64,000 nt of DNA from an uncultured Oscillospiraceae bacterium (GCA_900542575.1 UQOE01000004.1:74081-138080); one strand, 5' to 3'; positions 47,500 to 55,504 are shown, counted from the first letter of the stretch. Notes: a model not told the origin generated them from the sequence alone. Program-made: numbers and translations.

Positions 47500-49089
47500 G
47501 TGGGCACTGCGGGAAAACACAGATCCCTGGCGGCAGTTGGAATGGCGGTGCTGCTGATAGCAGCGGTGCTGTGCAGCTGCGTCTCCCAGGTCCGCGCCGT
47601 CGTGCCGCAGGACGGCTATACCGACGCCGCGCAGACCGTCGACGCCGGTATCCATGAATATGACCGCTGGAAACAGCTGTGGGAGCAGGAAAAAGAGGAT
47701 CGGACTTCAATTGCCATTACACCTGGCCGGGACGAATCGGAGCTGAACTTCTCCTGGCAGTCGCCGGCATCCGGCGGGACACCGTTCCTGAAAATCGGCG
47801 TCGGAAAGTCCATGGAGGACGGGCAGGTCCATGCGGCAATGCAGTCGGATCCGTCTGAGGAGACCCGGGGCGGAAAGAAGGTACGTTACTGCACCAACAA
47901 GGTGACAGCCATCGGCCTGGAGAAAAATACGACCTATTACTATTCGTATCAGGTCGGAACCAGTTGGACGGCACCGCGGCCGGTCGCCATCCGCAATCCG
48001 GACTGCTACAGCTTTCTCTTCGTGGGTGATCCGCAGATTGGCGCCTCCAACCGGGCGAAAAAATCGACGGATCCCGCCGAATACCGAAAAGGACAGGATG
48101 CGGCCTGTGCCAACGACTCGTTTAACTGGAACGTGACGCTCCGACAGGCCATTCAGAAGTCCAGGGGAAAGGCCGCCTTTTTGATCTCCGCCGGAGACCA
48201 GGTGCAGAGCGGGGACAAAATCGAATACAGCGGGTTCCTTGCGCCGGAGTGGATGAAGACGCTCCCGGTCGCCCCGACCGTGGGAAATCATGACATCCGC
48301 ACGCCCGGCTTTTCCTGTCATTTTAATATCCCGAACGAGAGCCGGCTGGGGTCCTGCGGAGGCGCAGGGGACTACTGGTTCCGCTATGGTCCGGTGCTCT
48401 ATCTGAATCTCAATGTACAGGGCAATTCCAATGAGGAGCATCGCCGGTTTCTCCGCGAGACCTGTGCAGAGAATCCGGATGCGAAATGGAAAGTTGTCAT
48501 CCTGCACCAGGATATCTATGGCGCAGGAGAGCACTCCAATGAGCCGAAGGTGACCGGTCTCCGCTACGATCTGATTCCCACCTTTGAGGCGTGCGGGGTC
48601 AGTCTTGTGCTCTCCGGCCACGACCACACCTATGCCAGGAGCGAAGTTCTGCGAGGCGGCCGGAAAAAAGTGACTTACAGCCAGGAGGCCTATGAAAAGG
48701 CGAAAGAACGGGATGAACAGACCAGCTCGGACCGGTCCCGGTTTGTGGCGGCGGGGCGTATCCGGGACACGAGCCGGAACCCGGAGGACCTCGCCTATCT
48801 CCAGTACCTGAATGCGGTGATGGACCCGGAGGCCATCTTCCCCTCCTGCGTCGGAAAGACGACGCTGCGGAATCCGGACGGCATCGTCTATCTGACGGGT
48901 TCCTCCGCTTCCGGCAGCAAATATTACGATCTGGAGCCGCGCCGGCAGATGTACCTTGCGGCGCGCTGGCAGCAGGATGTTCCGACTTATACGGTCATTC
49001 AGGTTACCCCGGCCAGCCTGCGGATTACAACTTACCGGACCGATACCGACAAACCGATTGACCGGACCCTGACCATACTGAAATCCTGA
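47500..49089 (+). CDS. secreted purple-acid-phosphatase-like metallophosphoesterase
   Basis: A 529-residue protein with an N-terminal signal that contains a possible lipobox (LCSC), a fibronectin-like N-terminal domain (residues 65-165: ITPGRDESELNFSWQSPASGG, TYYYSYQVG) and a calcineurin-like domain with FLFVGDPQIG, SAGDQVQSG, VGNHDIR, ILHQDIYG and LSGHDHTYARSE, the metal ligands of purple acid phosphatases. It probably releases phosphate from organic esters outside the cell. GTG 47500 is spaced from GGAGGAGG; GTG 47491 directly abuts the site. No pho-box is evident. Confidence 0.87.
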   Translation: MGTAGKHRSLAAVGMAVLLIAAVLCSCVSQVRAVVPQDGYTDAAQTVDAGIHEYDRWKQLWEQEKEDRTSIAITPGRDESELNFSWQSPASGGTPFLKIGVGKSMEDGQVHAAMQSDPSEETRGGKKVRYCTNKVTAIGLEKNTTYYYSYQVGTSWTAPRPVAIRNPDCYSFLFVGDPQIGASNRAKKSTDPAEYRKGQDAACANDSFNWNVTLRQAIQKSRGKAAFLISAGDQVQSGDKIEYSGFLAPEWMKTLPVAPTVGNHDIRTPGFSCHFNIPNESRLGSCGGAGDYWFRYGPVLYLNLNVQGNSNEEHRRFLRETCAENPDAKWKVVILHQDIYGAGEHSNEPKVTGLRYDLIPTFEACGVSLVLSGHDHTYARSEVLRGGRKKVTYSQEAYEKAKERDEQTSSDRSRFVAAGRIRDTSRNPEDLAYLQYLNAVMDPEAIFPSCVGKTTLRNPDGIVYLTGSSASGSKYYDLEPRRQMYLAARWQQDVPTYTVIQVTPASLRITTYRTDTDKPIDRTLTILKS

Positions 49090-49093
49090 GGGC

Positions 49094-49122
49094 TTGACGG
49101 ACATGGAGAAACCGTGTATACT
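49094..49122 (+). promoter_or_regulatory. promoter of the leader-1 operon
   Basis: TTGACG (49094-49099) and TATACT (49117-49122), 17-base spacer. The transcript would start near 49129, about 42 bases before the leader peptide. Confidence 0.75.
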
Positions 49123-49170
49123 TTGAATCATCTGTAAACCTACTTATATACTATGAAAGAGAGACGGACC

Positions 49171-49263
49171 ATGCAGCAGCTTCGTTTGACAGCTGAGACC
49201 ATGATGATGCGTGCTTCCATGCGAGAAAAAGCTGGAAACGCGCCAGTCCGTGCTGTCAGATAA
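49171..49263 (+). CDS. Met-rich leader peptide of an attenuator
   Basis: A 30-residue reading frame behind GAGAG, starting MQQLRLTAETMMMRASM and stopping with TAA at 49261-49263. Five of its first 17 residues are Met, three in a row (49201-49209). It is too short for the usual gene catalogues, has no similarity I recognise, and is followed within 20 bases by a strong terminator and then a Cys/Met-metabolism gene. That is the arrangement of amino-acid leader peptides (as in trp or his operons), which would make this a methionine-sensing leader. It is not known to me from the literature. Confidence 0.65.
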   Translation: MQQLRLTAETMMMRASMREKAGNAPVRAVR

Positions 49264-49311
49264 CCCGCTGACAGAATCCGGAGCAGATGCGTTTCGCATC
49301 TGCTCTTTTTT
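49253..49311 (+). promoter_or_regulatory. attenuator: alternative hairpin and intrinsic terminator before the C-S enzyme operon
   Basis: GAGCAGATGCG (49281-49291) and CGCATCTGCTC (49295-49305) form a perfect 11-bp stem with a 3-base loop, followed by six T. Upstream, CTGTCAG (49253-49259) can pair with CTGACAG (49268-49274) across the leader stop codon, and TCCG (49247-49250) with CGGA (49279-49282), which overlaps the base of the terminator. The upstream structure covers the leader stop, so ribosome position could choose between them. Confidence 0.65.
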
Positions 49312-49332
49312 ATTTCCACGGGAGGGAAAAAG

Positions 49333-50502
49333 ATGGAACAGGATTTTGATACACGATGTCTGCATCTGGATGAGGAGGAGGAGCGCAGAGAGCTGCGGCA
49401 GTCCTTCGGTTCTCTGAGCACGCCGATCTACCAGACGGCGACGTTTGCCCATATCGGCGGCAGTGACTACGAATACACCAGGGAATCCAATCCGACCCGG
49501 AGCCACCTGGAAAAAATGGTCGCCCGCCTGGAAAATGGCTGTGACTGCCTTGCGCTGAGCAGCGGTATGGCGGCCATTACACTGGCACTGGGTCTTCTGC
49601 AGCCCGGTGACACCCTGCTGGTGGACAGTGATCTCTACGGCGGCAGCATCCGCCTGTTTGACCTCGCCGCCGCGCGCACCGGCATCCGGGTGGTACGGCA
49701 GCAGCTTGCACGGGATTACTCCGTGGCGGATGGGACCCGGGCCGTCTATCTGGAGACGCCGACCAATCCGATGATGCATGTGACCGATCTTGCCCGCATT
49801 GCCAATAATGCGCACAAAGCCGGGGCGCTGCTGATCGTGGACAACACGTTCCTGTCCCCGTGTTTTCAGAACCCGATCGATTTCGGGGCGGACCTGGTGC
49901 TCCACAGCGGGACCAAATTTCTCGCCGGCCACCACGATGTGCTGGCCGGGTTCGTCGTCGCCAGGTCACCAGATCTCGCCCGGAAGCTCCGCAGGCTGGC
50001 AGTTGCCACCGGGGCCTGTCTCGGCCCGCAGGACAGCTGGCTGGTGATCCGTGGCATCAAGACCCTCTCTCTGCGGATGGAGCGGGAGCAGGAAAATGCG
50101 CTGGCCATTGCGCATTGGCTGAAAACACAGCCCGCCGTCACCCGCGTTCTGTACCCCGGTCTCCCGGAACACCCGGGGTATGAGATCATGCAGCGGCAGA
50201 CCCGGGGCGCCGGTGCCGTCCTGACCTTCGAGATGGAGAGTGCGGCAGCCGCCCAGGCGGTGCTGCGGCACATCCATCTGATTAAATTTGCCGAGAGCCT
50301 CGGGGGGACGGAGACGCTGATGACGTATCCCATTACCCAGACCCATGCCGAGGTCCCGGAGGAGATCCGGCGGGAGAACGGGCTGAACGACCGTATTCTC
50401 CGACTTTCGGTCGGCATTGAATCGAAGCGGGATCTTCTGAAGGATCTGGCCCGCGCATGGAAAGAGAGCGAGGAGGAAACAATATGCCGGAACGCAATCT
50501 GA
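49333..50502 (+). CDS. PLP-dependent Cys/Met-metabolism enzyme (cystathionine gamma-synthase/beta-lyase or methionine gamma-lyase class)
   Basis: A 389-residue Cys/Met-metabolism PLP enzyme. The PLP lysine is in HSGTKFLAGHHDVLAG; TRESNPTR, ALSSGMAAITLAL, DLYGGSIRLF, TPTNPMMHVTDL and VDNTFLSP are other conserved stretches. Sequence alone does not separate cystathionine gamma-synthase, gamma- or beta-lyase, O-acetylhomoserine sulfhydrylase and methionine gamma-lyase. It is the first gene after the Met-leader attenuator and overlaps the first MalY gene by 19 bases. Pairing with lyases suggests trans-sulfuration. Confidence 0.88.
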   Translation: MEQDFDTRCLHLDEEEERRELRQSFGSLSTPIYQTATFAHIGGSDYEYTRESNPTRSHLEKMVARLENGCDCLALSSGMAAITLALGLLQPGDTLLVDSDLYGGSIRLFDLAAARTGIRVVRQQLARDYSVADGTRAVYLETPTNPMMHVTDLARIANNAHKAGALLIVDNTFLSPCFQNPIDFGADLVLHSGTKFLAGHHDVLAGFVVARSPDLARKLRRLAVATGACLGPQDSWLVIRGIKTLSLRMEREQENALAIAHWLKTQPAVTRVLYPGLPEHPGYEIMQRQTRGAGAVLTFEMESAAAAQAVLRHIHLIKFAESLGGTETLMTYPITQTHAEVPEEIRRENGLNDRILRLSVGIESKRDLLKDLARAWKESEEETICRNAI

Positions 50503-51665
50503 ACTTTGATGCGGTCATCGACCGCACGAATACAAAAAGTCTCAAATACGATTTTGCCGAACGCCGCGGCAGGCCGAAAGATGTGCTCCCGTTCTGGGTC
50601 GCCGATATGGATTTCCCGACGTCGTCCTATGTGCAGGACGCACTGCGGGCCCAGGTGGACCACGGCATCTTTGGCTACAGCGACACGCTCACGCCCTATT
50701 TTGAGGCGGTGCAGGGATGGATGAAACGGCACCACGGCTATGAAGTGCAGGAGGACTGGCTCATCAAGACGCCGGGCATTGTCTATGCCTTGGCCCAGTG
50801 CGTTCGGGCCTTCACGGAGCCGGGGGACGCCGTGCTTATCCAGGAGCCGGTCTATTACCCGTTCTATGAGGTGATCCAGGACAATGACAGAAAACTGGTC
50901 AGCAGCAATCTGGTACTCGGACCAGGCGGAAATTACACCGTCGACTTCGATGATTTCGAGAAAAAAATTGCGGAGAACGGGGTCAAACTTTTCCTGCTCT
51001 GCAGCCCCCACAACCCCGGAGGACGCGTCTGGACCCGGGAGGAGCTGACCCGTATGGGGGAGATCTGCCTCGCGCACGGCGTCATCATCGCTGCGGATGA
51101 GATCCACGAGGACTTTGCTTTTGCACGGCCCCACACGGTATTTGCATCGCTATCCCCGGAATTTGCTGCGCAGTCGGTGACGCTGACCTCCCCGAGCAAG
51201 ACATTCAATCTGGCCGGGCTGCAGGTCTCCAATCTGTTTATCCCGAATGCGGAGATCCGGGATAAACTGCAGCACGCCATTGACGCCACCGGGTACAGCC
51301 AGCTGGGCGTCATGGGACTCATTGCGGCGGAGGCAGCCTATAACTGCGGTGACGTATGGTATGATGGGGTCAAAGAGTATATCCAAAGGAACATCGACTT
51401 CGCCGTGAAGGAAATCAATGCGATTCCGGGCCTTTCCGTGCATCCTCCGGAGGGGACTTATCTGCTCTGGATTGACGCCGGAGGGCTCGGAATGGACGAC
51501 CGCGCACTGGACGCTTTTCTTTTGCACGACGCTAAGCTCTGGCTCGACAGCGGGGCGATGTTCGGGCCCCCCGGCGCAGGGTTTACGCGCCTCAACGTGG
51601 CCTGTCCGCGGGCGACTCTGGAAAAGGGGCTGCAGCAGCTGAAGGAGGCAGTCAGCAGACGATGA
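50484..51665 (+). CDS. MalY/PatB-type PLP enzyme, cystathionine beta-lyase-like (first copy)
   Basis: A 393-residue fold-type I aminotransferase-like enzyme. FWVADMDFPTSSYV, the PLP lysine in TSPSKTFNLAGLQ, and PHNPGGRVWTREELTRM are the MalY/PatB signatures; such proteins cleave cystathionine or cysteine conjugates (C-S lyase). ATG 50484 has GAGGAGG upstream; an earlier in-frame start is inside the previous gene without a site. It overlaps its upstream neighbour by 19 bases and its downstream paralogue by four. Confidence 0.88.
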   Translation: MPERNLNFDAVIDRTNTKSLKYDFAERRGRPKDVLPFWVADMDFPTSSYVQDALRAQVDHGIFGYSDTLTPYFEAVQGWMKRHHGYEVQEDWLIKTPGIVYALAQCVRAFTEPGDAVLIQEPVYYPFYEVIQDNDRKLVSSNLVLGPGGNYTVDFDDFEKKIAENGVKLFLLCSPHNPGGRVWTREELTRMGEICLAHGVIIAADEIHEDFAFARPHTVFASLSPEFAAQSVTLTSPSKTFNLAGLQVSNLFIPNAEIRDKLQHAIDATGYSQLGVMGLIAAEAAYNCGDVWYDGVKEYIQRNIDFAVKEINAIPGLSVHPPEGTYLLWIDAGGLGMDDRALDAFLLHDAKLWLDSGAMFGPPGAGFTRLNVACPRATLEKGLQQLKEAVSRR

Positions 51666-52831
51666 GCGAACGCAATCTGGATTTTGACCATCTGCCGGAC
51701 CGGAGCGGGACGGGCAGCATCAAATGGGACCATGCCCTCTACGGCAGGACGGACGACGACCTGCCGCTCTGGGTCGCCGATATGGATTTTCGTACGTCTT
51801 CCTATGTGGAGGACGCTTTGGCGCAGGAGGCGCACCACAACATTTACGGGTACACCTATTATCAGGAGGAGTACTGGAACGCGCTGTCCGGCTATCTGAA
51901 AAAATATCATCACTATGAGCCGGATCCCGATTCCCTGATCCGCATGCCGGGTGTCGTCCCGGCCCTTGCCATGGCGGTCCGGGCCTTTACGGAGCCGGGA
52001 GAGGCGGTCCTTATCCAGGAACCGGTCTATATGCACTTTCGCAGCGTCATCGAGGACAACGGCCGTGTGCCCATCTCGAACGATCTGGTGTTTCACAGCG
52101 GACACTATGAGATTGACTTTGCAGATTTTGAGCAGAAAATTGTGGAAAACCATATTCGACTGTTTCTGCTCTGCAATCCCCATAACCCGGGCGGACGGGT
52201 CTGGACGGAAGAGGAGCTGCGCCGGATGGGCGAAATCTGCGTGCGGCACGATGTGCTGATCGCGAGCGACGATATCCATCTCGATTTCGTCTGGAGCGGG
52301 GAGCACCATTTTCTCTCAGAGCTGGACCACGCTTTCGCGGAGCGGAGCATTCTCTGCACGGCGCCGAGCAAGACGTTTAATCTGGCCGGACTCCAGGATG
52401 CCAATATTTTCATTGCCGACCGGAAGCTGTACCGCCGCTTCCGGCAGACATGGAAGGCGACGGGAATGGGGTCGCTGTCGCAGCCGGCCCAGGTCTCTAT
52501 GATCGCAGCCTATACCCACGGGGACGAGTGGCGGAACGCCATGCTGTCCTATGTCAGCGCGAATTTGGATTTCGCGGTCCGGTATATCCGGGAGGAAATT
52601 CCGAAGCTGAAGACCGTCAAACCGGAGGGGACGTATCTTCTCTGGATCGACTGCAGGCCATATAACCCGCAGGAGATCAGCCGCCGCTCCCATGTCTTTC
52701 TGAACAACGGGGCCGATTTCGGCGCGCCCGGCGCGGGATTCCTTCGTCTGAACGCCGCCTGCCCGCGCCAGGTATTGAAAAAAGCTTTGGCCAGACTGCG
52801 GAATTCCATGTTGACAATTGACCAAGTGTGA
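51662..52831 (+). CDS. MalY/PatB-type PLP enzyme, cystathionine beta-lyase-like (second copy)
   Basis: A 389-residue paralogue of the preceding enzyme: LWVADMDFRTSSYVED, NPHNPGGRVWTEEELRRM and the PLP lysine TAPSKTFNLAGLQD. The two copies are similar throughout, so they arose by tandem duplication and diverged. It starts as ATGA over the previous stop. The next unit's promoter (52811-52839) lies inside its last codons. No terminator follows, so read-through into the next leader is possible. Confidence 0.88.
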   Translation: MSERNLDFDHLPDRSGTGSIKWDHALYGRTDDDLPLWVADMDFRTSSYVEDALAQEAHHNIYGYTYYQEEYWNALSGYLKKYHHYEPDPDSLIRMPGVVPALAMAVRAFTEPGEAVLIQEPVYMHFRSVIEDNGRVPISNDLVFHSGHYEIDFADFEQKIVENHIRLFLLCNPHNPGGRVWTEEELRRMGEICVRHDVLIASDDIHLDFVWSGEHHFLSELDHAFAERSILCTAPSKTFNLAGLQDANIFIADRKLYRRFRQTWKATGMGSLSQPAQVSMIAAYTHGDEWRNAMLSYVSANLDFAVRYIREEIPKLKTVKPEGTYLLWIDCRPYNPQEISRRSHVFLNNGADFGAPGAGFLRLNAACPRQVLKKALARLRNSMLTIDQV

Positions 52832-52839
52832 ACTATGAT
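52811..52839 (+). promoter_or_regulatory. promoter of the leader-2 (nitrogenase-like) operon
   Basis: A perfect TTGACA (52811-52816), 17 bases, TATGAT (52834-52839). It overlaps the end of the second MalY gene; the leader peptide begins about 53 bases after the expected start site. Confidence 0.8.
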
Positions 52840-52897
52840 AGACGCATCGGAAAACATATTATTCCCACAGATTAACTATGAAAAGGACGTGAGACAC

Positions 52898-52960
52898 ATG
52901 AGGATGATCGGCAGAAGAGAAAATAAAATGATGTGCTGCTGCATGTGTCTGCGTACCTGA
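52898..52960 (+). CDS. Cys/Met-rich leader peptide of an attenuator
   Basis: A 20-residue frame behind AAAGGACG, ending ...KMMCCCMCLRT and TGA at 52958-52960. Three consecutive TGC codons (52934-52942) follow two ATG codons and are followed by ATG and TGT. Such a density of Cys and Met codons in a 20-codon frame is very unlikely by chance. A terminator follows 20 bases later and a YezD/NifB/NifH/CysK/NifDK-like operon after that. It closely parallels the classical amino-acid leader peptides, here for cysteine (and methionine). Confidence 0.75.
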   Translation: MRMIGRRENKMMCCCMCLRT

Positions 52961-53025
52961 GATTTGACCGTATCAATTCGCAGGTGCCAATCTCCGCAAT
53001 GGAATTTTGGGGCCTGCTTTTTTTT
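52953..53025 (+). promoter_or_regulatory. attenuator: anti-terminator and terminator hairpins before the nitrogenase-like operon
   Basis: Terminator: GCAGGTGCCAA (52980-52990) pairs with TTGGGGCCTGC (53007-53017) with one mismatch and one G-U, followed by eight T. Competing structure: GTACCTG (52953-52959) can pair with CAGGTGC (52981-52987), seven pairs, removing the left terminator arm. The anti-terminator arm overlaps the leader stop codon, so a ribosome that finishes the leader hides it (terminator forms), while one stalled on the Cys codons leaves it free (operon on). Confidence 0.72.
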
Positions 53026-53046
53026 ATTTCGAATAGGAGAATCGAT

Positions 53047-53214
53047 ATGGCAGACAAACGGGAACCAGACAAAAAGGCGCCCGGAGGCGAGGATGTCTCT
53101 TATCTCAAGCGGGTGCAGAAATTGGTGGAGGAGACAAAATACGGGACCATCACCATCGTCATCCAGGATGGCAGAGTGGTGCAGGTAGATCGGACTGAAA
53201 AGTTCCGACTGTAA
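53047..53214 (+). CDS. YezD-family small protein (DUF2292)
   Basis: A 55-residue protein whose core, SYLKRVQKLVEETKYGTI, then VIQDGRVVQVDRTEKFRL, matches YezD (DUF2292), a small protein encoded in sulfate- and cysteine-related operons of Bacillota. Its biochemical role is not known. Start ATG 53047 has AGGAGA upstream; a longer frame from 52933 would run through the attenuator and is rejected. Its presence supports a sulfur role for the operon. Confidence 0.82.
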   Translation: MADKREPDKKAPGGEDVSYLKRVQKLVEETKYGTITIVIQDGRVVQVDRTEKFRL

Positions 53215-53219
53215 ACTGA

Positions 53220-53302
53220 CCGGACAACCGGAGGTTTTGCAGGACGGCAGGCCGCATGAAGTTTTATCATGCAGATGCTGTGCTGCGGGGCCTCCGTTTT
53301 TT
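53220..53302 (+). promoter_or_regulatory. large RNA structure with terminator-like end between yezD and the NifB-like gene
   Basis: CCGG-ACAA-CCGG (53220-53231) is followed by CGGAGGTTTTGCAG (53229-53242), which pairs with CTGCGGGGCCTCCG (53283-53296) using four G-U pairs, then TTTTTT. Inside, GCATGA (53254-53259) pairs with TCATGC (53267-53272). The two upstream structures exclude each other at the shared bases. It may be a second attenuation or processing step that sets the ratio between yezD and the catalytic genes. Confidence 0.5.
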
Positions 53303-53334
53303 GTTTTCTCAGGAGACAGAAAGGAGAATGGAAT

Positions 53335-54231
53335 ATGGCAGGATGTCATGGAGACGGCAGCAATTACCAAAGGCTGGCGCGGTCCCATCCGTGCCTCGGC
53401 GCAGGGCCGAATCACTTTGGGCGCATCCATCTCCCGGTCAGTCCGGGATGCAATATCGGGTGCCGCTTCTGTGAGCGCTCGGTCAACCACTATGAGGACC
53501 GCCCCGGCGTGACCGGGAAAGTGATTCATCCGGCGGACAGCATCGCGGTGCTGGAAAAGGCCATGGAGCTCTGCCCGGACATTACAGTCGCGGGCATTGC
53601 GGGCCCCGGGGACACTCTGGCGACACCGTATGCGCTGGAGACCTTCCGCATCATCGACCGGGAGTACCCCGAGCTCATCAAGTGCATGAGCACCAACGGA
53701 CTTCTGCTGGAGGAAAAGGCGGAGGAGATTCTGGAAGTCGGCGTCGACTCCCTCACGGTCACCGTCAATGCGGTCGATCCGGAGATCGAGGCGAAACTCA
53801 ACAAATTTATTCTCTGCCATGGGAAGCGCTATGAAGGCGTCGAGGCCGCAGAAATACTGATCCGCAATCAGCTGAACGGCATTCGGAGGATTGCAGAGGC
53901 GGGGACCACGGTCATAAAAATCAATACGGTGCTGGTGCCCGGCATCAATGATCAGCATATTGCAGAGATTGCCAAAACAGTCGCGGAGCTCGGGGCGAAT
54001 ATTTACAACATCATTCCGCTGATTCCGCAGCACGAGCTGAGTGAGGTCCCGGCCCCCACCTGTGAACAGATCGATGCCGCGAGAAAGGCGGCCGAGCCGT
54101 ATCTGGACGTCTTCCGGCACTGCGCCCACTGTCGGGCCGACGCGGTGGGTGTCCCGGGAAAATCGGATTATCACCGCCAGATCTATGGCAGTGCCGTGCT
54201 GTCCGGAAAGGAGCCGTTTTCCCATGGCTGA
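53335..54231 (+). CDS. NifB-like radical SAM cofactor-synthesis protein
   Basis: A 298-residue NifB-type enzyme. HFGRIHLPVSPGCNIGCRFCERSVN holds the radical SAM C39-x3-C43-x2-C46; PGVTGKV, GIAGPGDTLATP, MSTNGLLL and the C-terminal HCAHCRADAVG (K-cluster cysteines) are the NifB hallmarks. NifB builds the carbide-centred 8Fe core of nitrogenase cofactor. It lacks the C-terminal NifX domain, which is encoded separately and overlaps it by eight bases. ATG 53335 follows AAGGAG; an upstream in-frame ATG lies inside the hairpin. A MarB-type role is the closest analogy. Confidence 0.88.
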   Translation: MAGCHGDGSNYQRLARSHPCLGAGPNHFGRIHLPVSPGCNIGCRFCERSVNHYEDRPGVTGKVIHPADSIAVLEKAMELCPDITVAGIAGPGDTLATPYALETFRIIDREYPELIKCMSTNGLLLEEKAEEILEVGVDSLTVTVNAVDPEIEAKLNKFILCHGKRYEGVEAAEILIRNQLNGIRRIAEAGTTVIKINTVLVPGINDQHIAEIAKTVAELGANIYNIIPLIPQHELSEVPAPTCEQIDAARKAAEPYLDVFRHCAHCRADAVGVPGKSDYHRQIYGSAVLSGKEPFSHG

Positions 54232-54610
54232 GAAAAAATATCGGATTGCGGCGGCCACCGCGGACGGCCGGAATGTGGATGTCCACTTCGGCCGGGCGGA
54301 AAACTTTGCAGTCTATGATGCCGATGACCAGGGCGGAATCCATCTGGCGGAATACCGGAAGACCCGGGCGCCCTGTCAGGGCGGGTCCCATCAGGATGCG
54401 GATCTGGCCGCTGCAGCCGAGCTGCTTGCCGACTGCGATTATGTCATTGCGGCAAAAGCCGGTCCGGGAGCCCAGGCGGCGCTGGCAGAGCGGGGCATTC
54501 AAGTCTGTGAACTTCCCGGCGATCTGCTGGATGCCATCGACCGGCTGCTCCTGTATCTGGACTCGCAGGAACAGATTCAGAATTTTATCCAGGAACTGCA
54601 GGAATCATGA
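54224..54610 (+). CDS. NifX/dinitrogenase-cofactor-binding-like protein (first copy)
   Basis: A 128-residue protein of the NifX/NifB C-terminal family, which carries cofactor precursors: RIAAATADGRNVDVHFGRAENFAVYDAD at the start, then DCDYVIAAKAGPGAQAALAERGIQV and a helical end. It overlaps the NifB-like gene by eight bases (ATG 54224 against stop 54231), so it replaces the domain that is fused to NifB in many diazotrophs. Likely a carrier for the NifB product. Confidence 0.85.
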   Translation: MAEKKYRIAAATADGRNVDVHFGRAENFAVYDADDQGGIHLAEYRKTRAPCQGGSHQDADLAAAAELLADCDYVIAAKAGPGAQAALAERGIQVCELPGDLLDAIDRLLLYLDSQEQIQNFIQELQES

Positions 54611-54628
54611 ATTAGGAGGAGTTTTACT

Positions 54629-55480
54629 GTGTCAGAACTGAGACAGATTGCAATTTACGGGAAGGGCGGCATCGGAAAATCCACGACCACCCAGAATCTT
54701 ACCACCGGCCTGATTGATATGGGCAAAAAAGTAATGGTCGTCGGATGCGACCCGAAAGCGGATTCCACCCGCCTGCTCCTCGGGGGTCTGGCGCAGAGAA
54801 CCGTTCTCGACACGATCCGCGAGGAGGGTGAGGATATCGACCTCAGCCAGATTATGAAAGAGGGCTACAAAGGCGTGTGCTGCGTCGAATCCGGCGGACC
54901 GGAGCCCGGCGTCGGATGTGCCGGCCGCGGAATCATCACCTCGATCAGCATGCTGGAATCCCTCGGCGCCTACACCGACGACCTGGACTACGTTTTCTAC
55001 GATGTCCTCGGCGACGTCGTCTGCGGCGGCTTCGCCATGCCGATCCGCGAGGGCAAGGCCAAGGAAATTTACATCGTCGCCTCCGGTGAGATGATGGCGC
55101 TCTACGCGGCCAACAACATTGCAAAGGGTATTGCGCGGTACGCCCGTACCGGCGGCGCCCGCATCGGCGGCATCATCTGCAACAGCCGAAATGTGGACCG
55201 GGAGCTCGATCTCCTCCGCGCTTTCTCCAAAGAGCTCGGAACACAGCTCCTCTATTTTGTCCCCCGGGACAACATTGTCCAGCGGGCGGAAATTCATAAA
55301 CAGACCGTCATCCAGTATGCGCCGAACTCGAAACAGGCCCAGGAGTATCGGGGCCTCGCCGAGGCCGTGGAGGCGAACGACCAGTTCGTAATCCCGACCC
55401 CGATGACCCAGCAGCGGCTGGAGGAAATCCTCATGCAGTTTGGACTTATGGACACCCTGGAAGACGACTATTCCATTTGA
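54629..55480 (+). CDS. NifH-like Fe protein (dinitrogenase reductase type)
   Basis: A 283-residue ATPase that gives low-potential electrons to a NifDK-like partner. Walker A is YGKGGIGKSTTTQNL; the [4Fe-4S] ligands are Cys97 (VGCAGRG) and Cys132 (DVVCGGF), at the same positions as in true NifH, and Arg100 is present. It is closer to NifH than to BchL/ChlL or CfbC by these marks. GTG start behind TTAGGAGGAG. It is placed between the cofactor genes and cysteine synthase. Confidence 0.92.
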   Translation: MSELRQIAIYGKGGIGKSTTTQNLTTGLIDMGKKVMVVGCDPKADSTRLLLGGLAQRTVLDTIREEGEDIDLSQIMKEGYKGVCCVESGGPEPGVGCAGRGIITSISMLESLGAYTDDLDYVFYDVLGDVVCGGFAMPIREGKAKEIYIVASGEMMALYAANNIAKGIARYARTGGARIGGIICNSRNVDRELDLLRAFSKELGTQLLYFVPRDNIVQRAEIHKQTVIQYAPNSKQAQEYRGLAEAVEANDQFVIPTPMTQQRLEEILMQFGLMDTLEDDYSI

Positions 55481-55504
55481 CAGTGCGAAAAAAGGAGAAT
55501 TCAG

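Noticed and set aside
49090..49332. SAM riboswitch or Met T-box before the Cys/Met operon
   Set aside because: I find neither the SAM-I core nor the T-box sequence; a short Met-rich reading frame with a terminator fits better.
53269..53334. Longer N-terminus of the NifB-like protein starting MQMLCC at 53269
   Set aside because: No ribosome site, and the codons lie in a terminator-like stem; ATG 53335 has AAGGAG. Kept as a possible leader idea in the findings.
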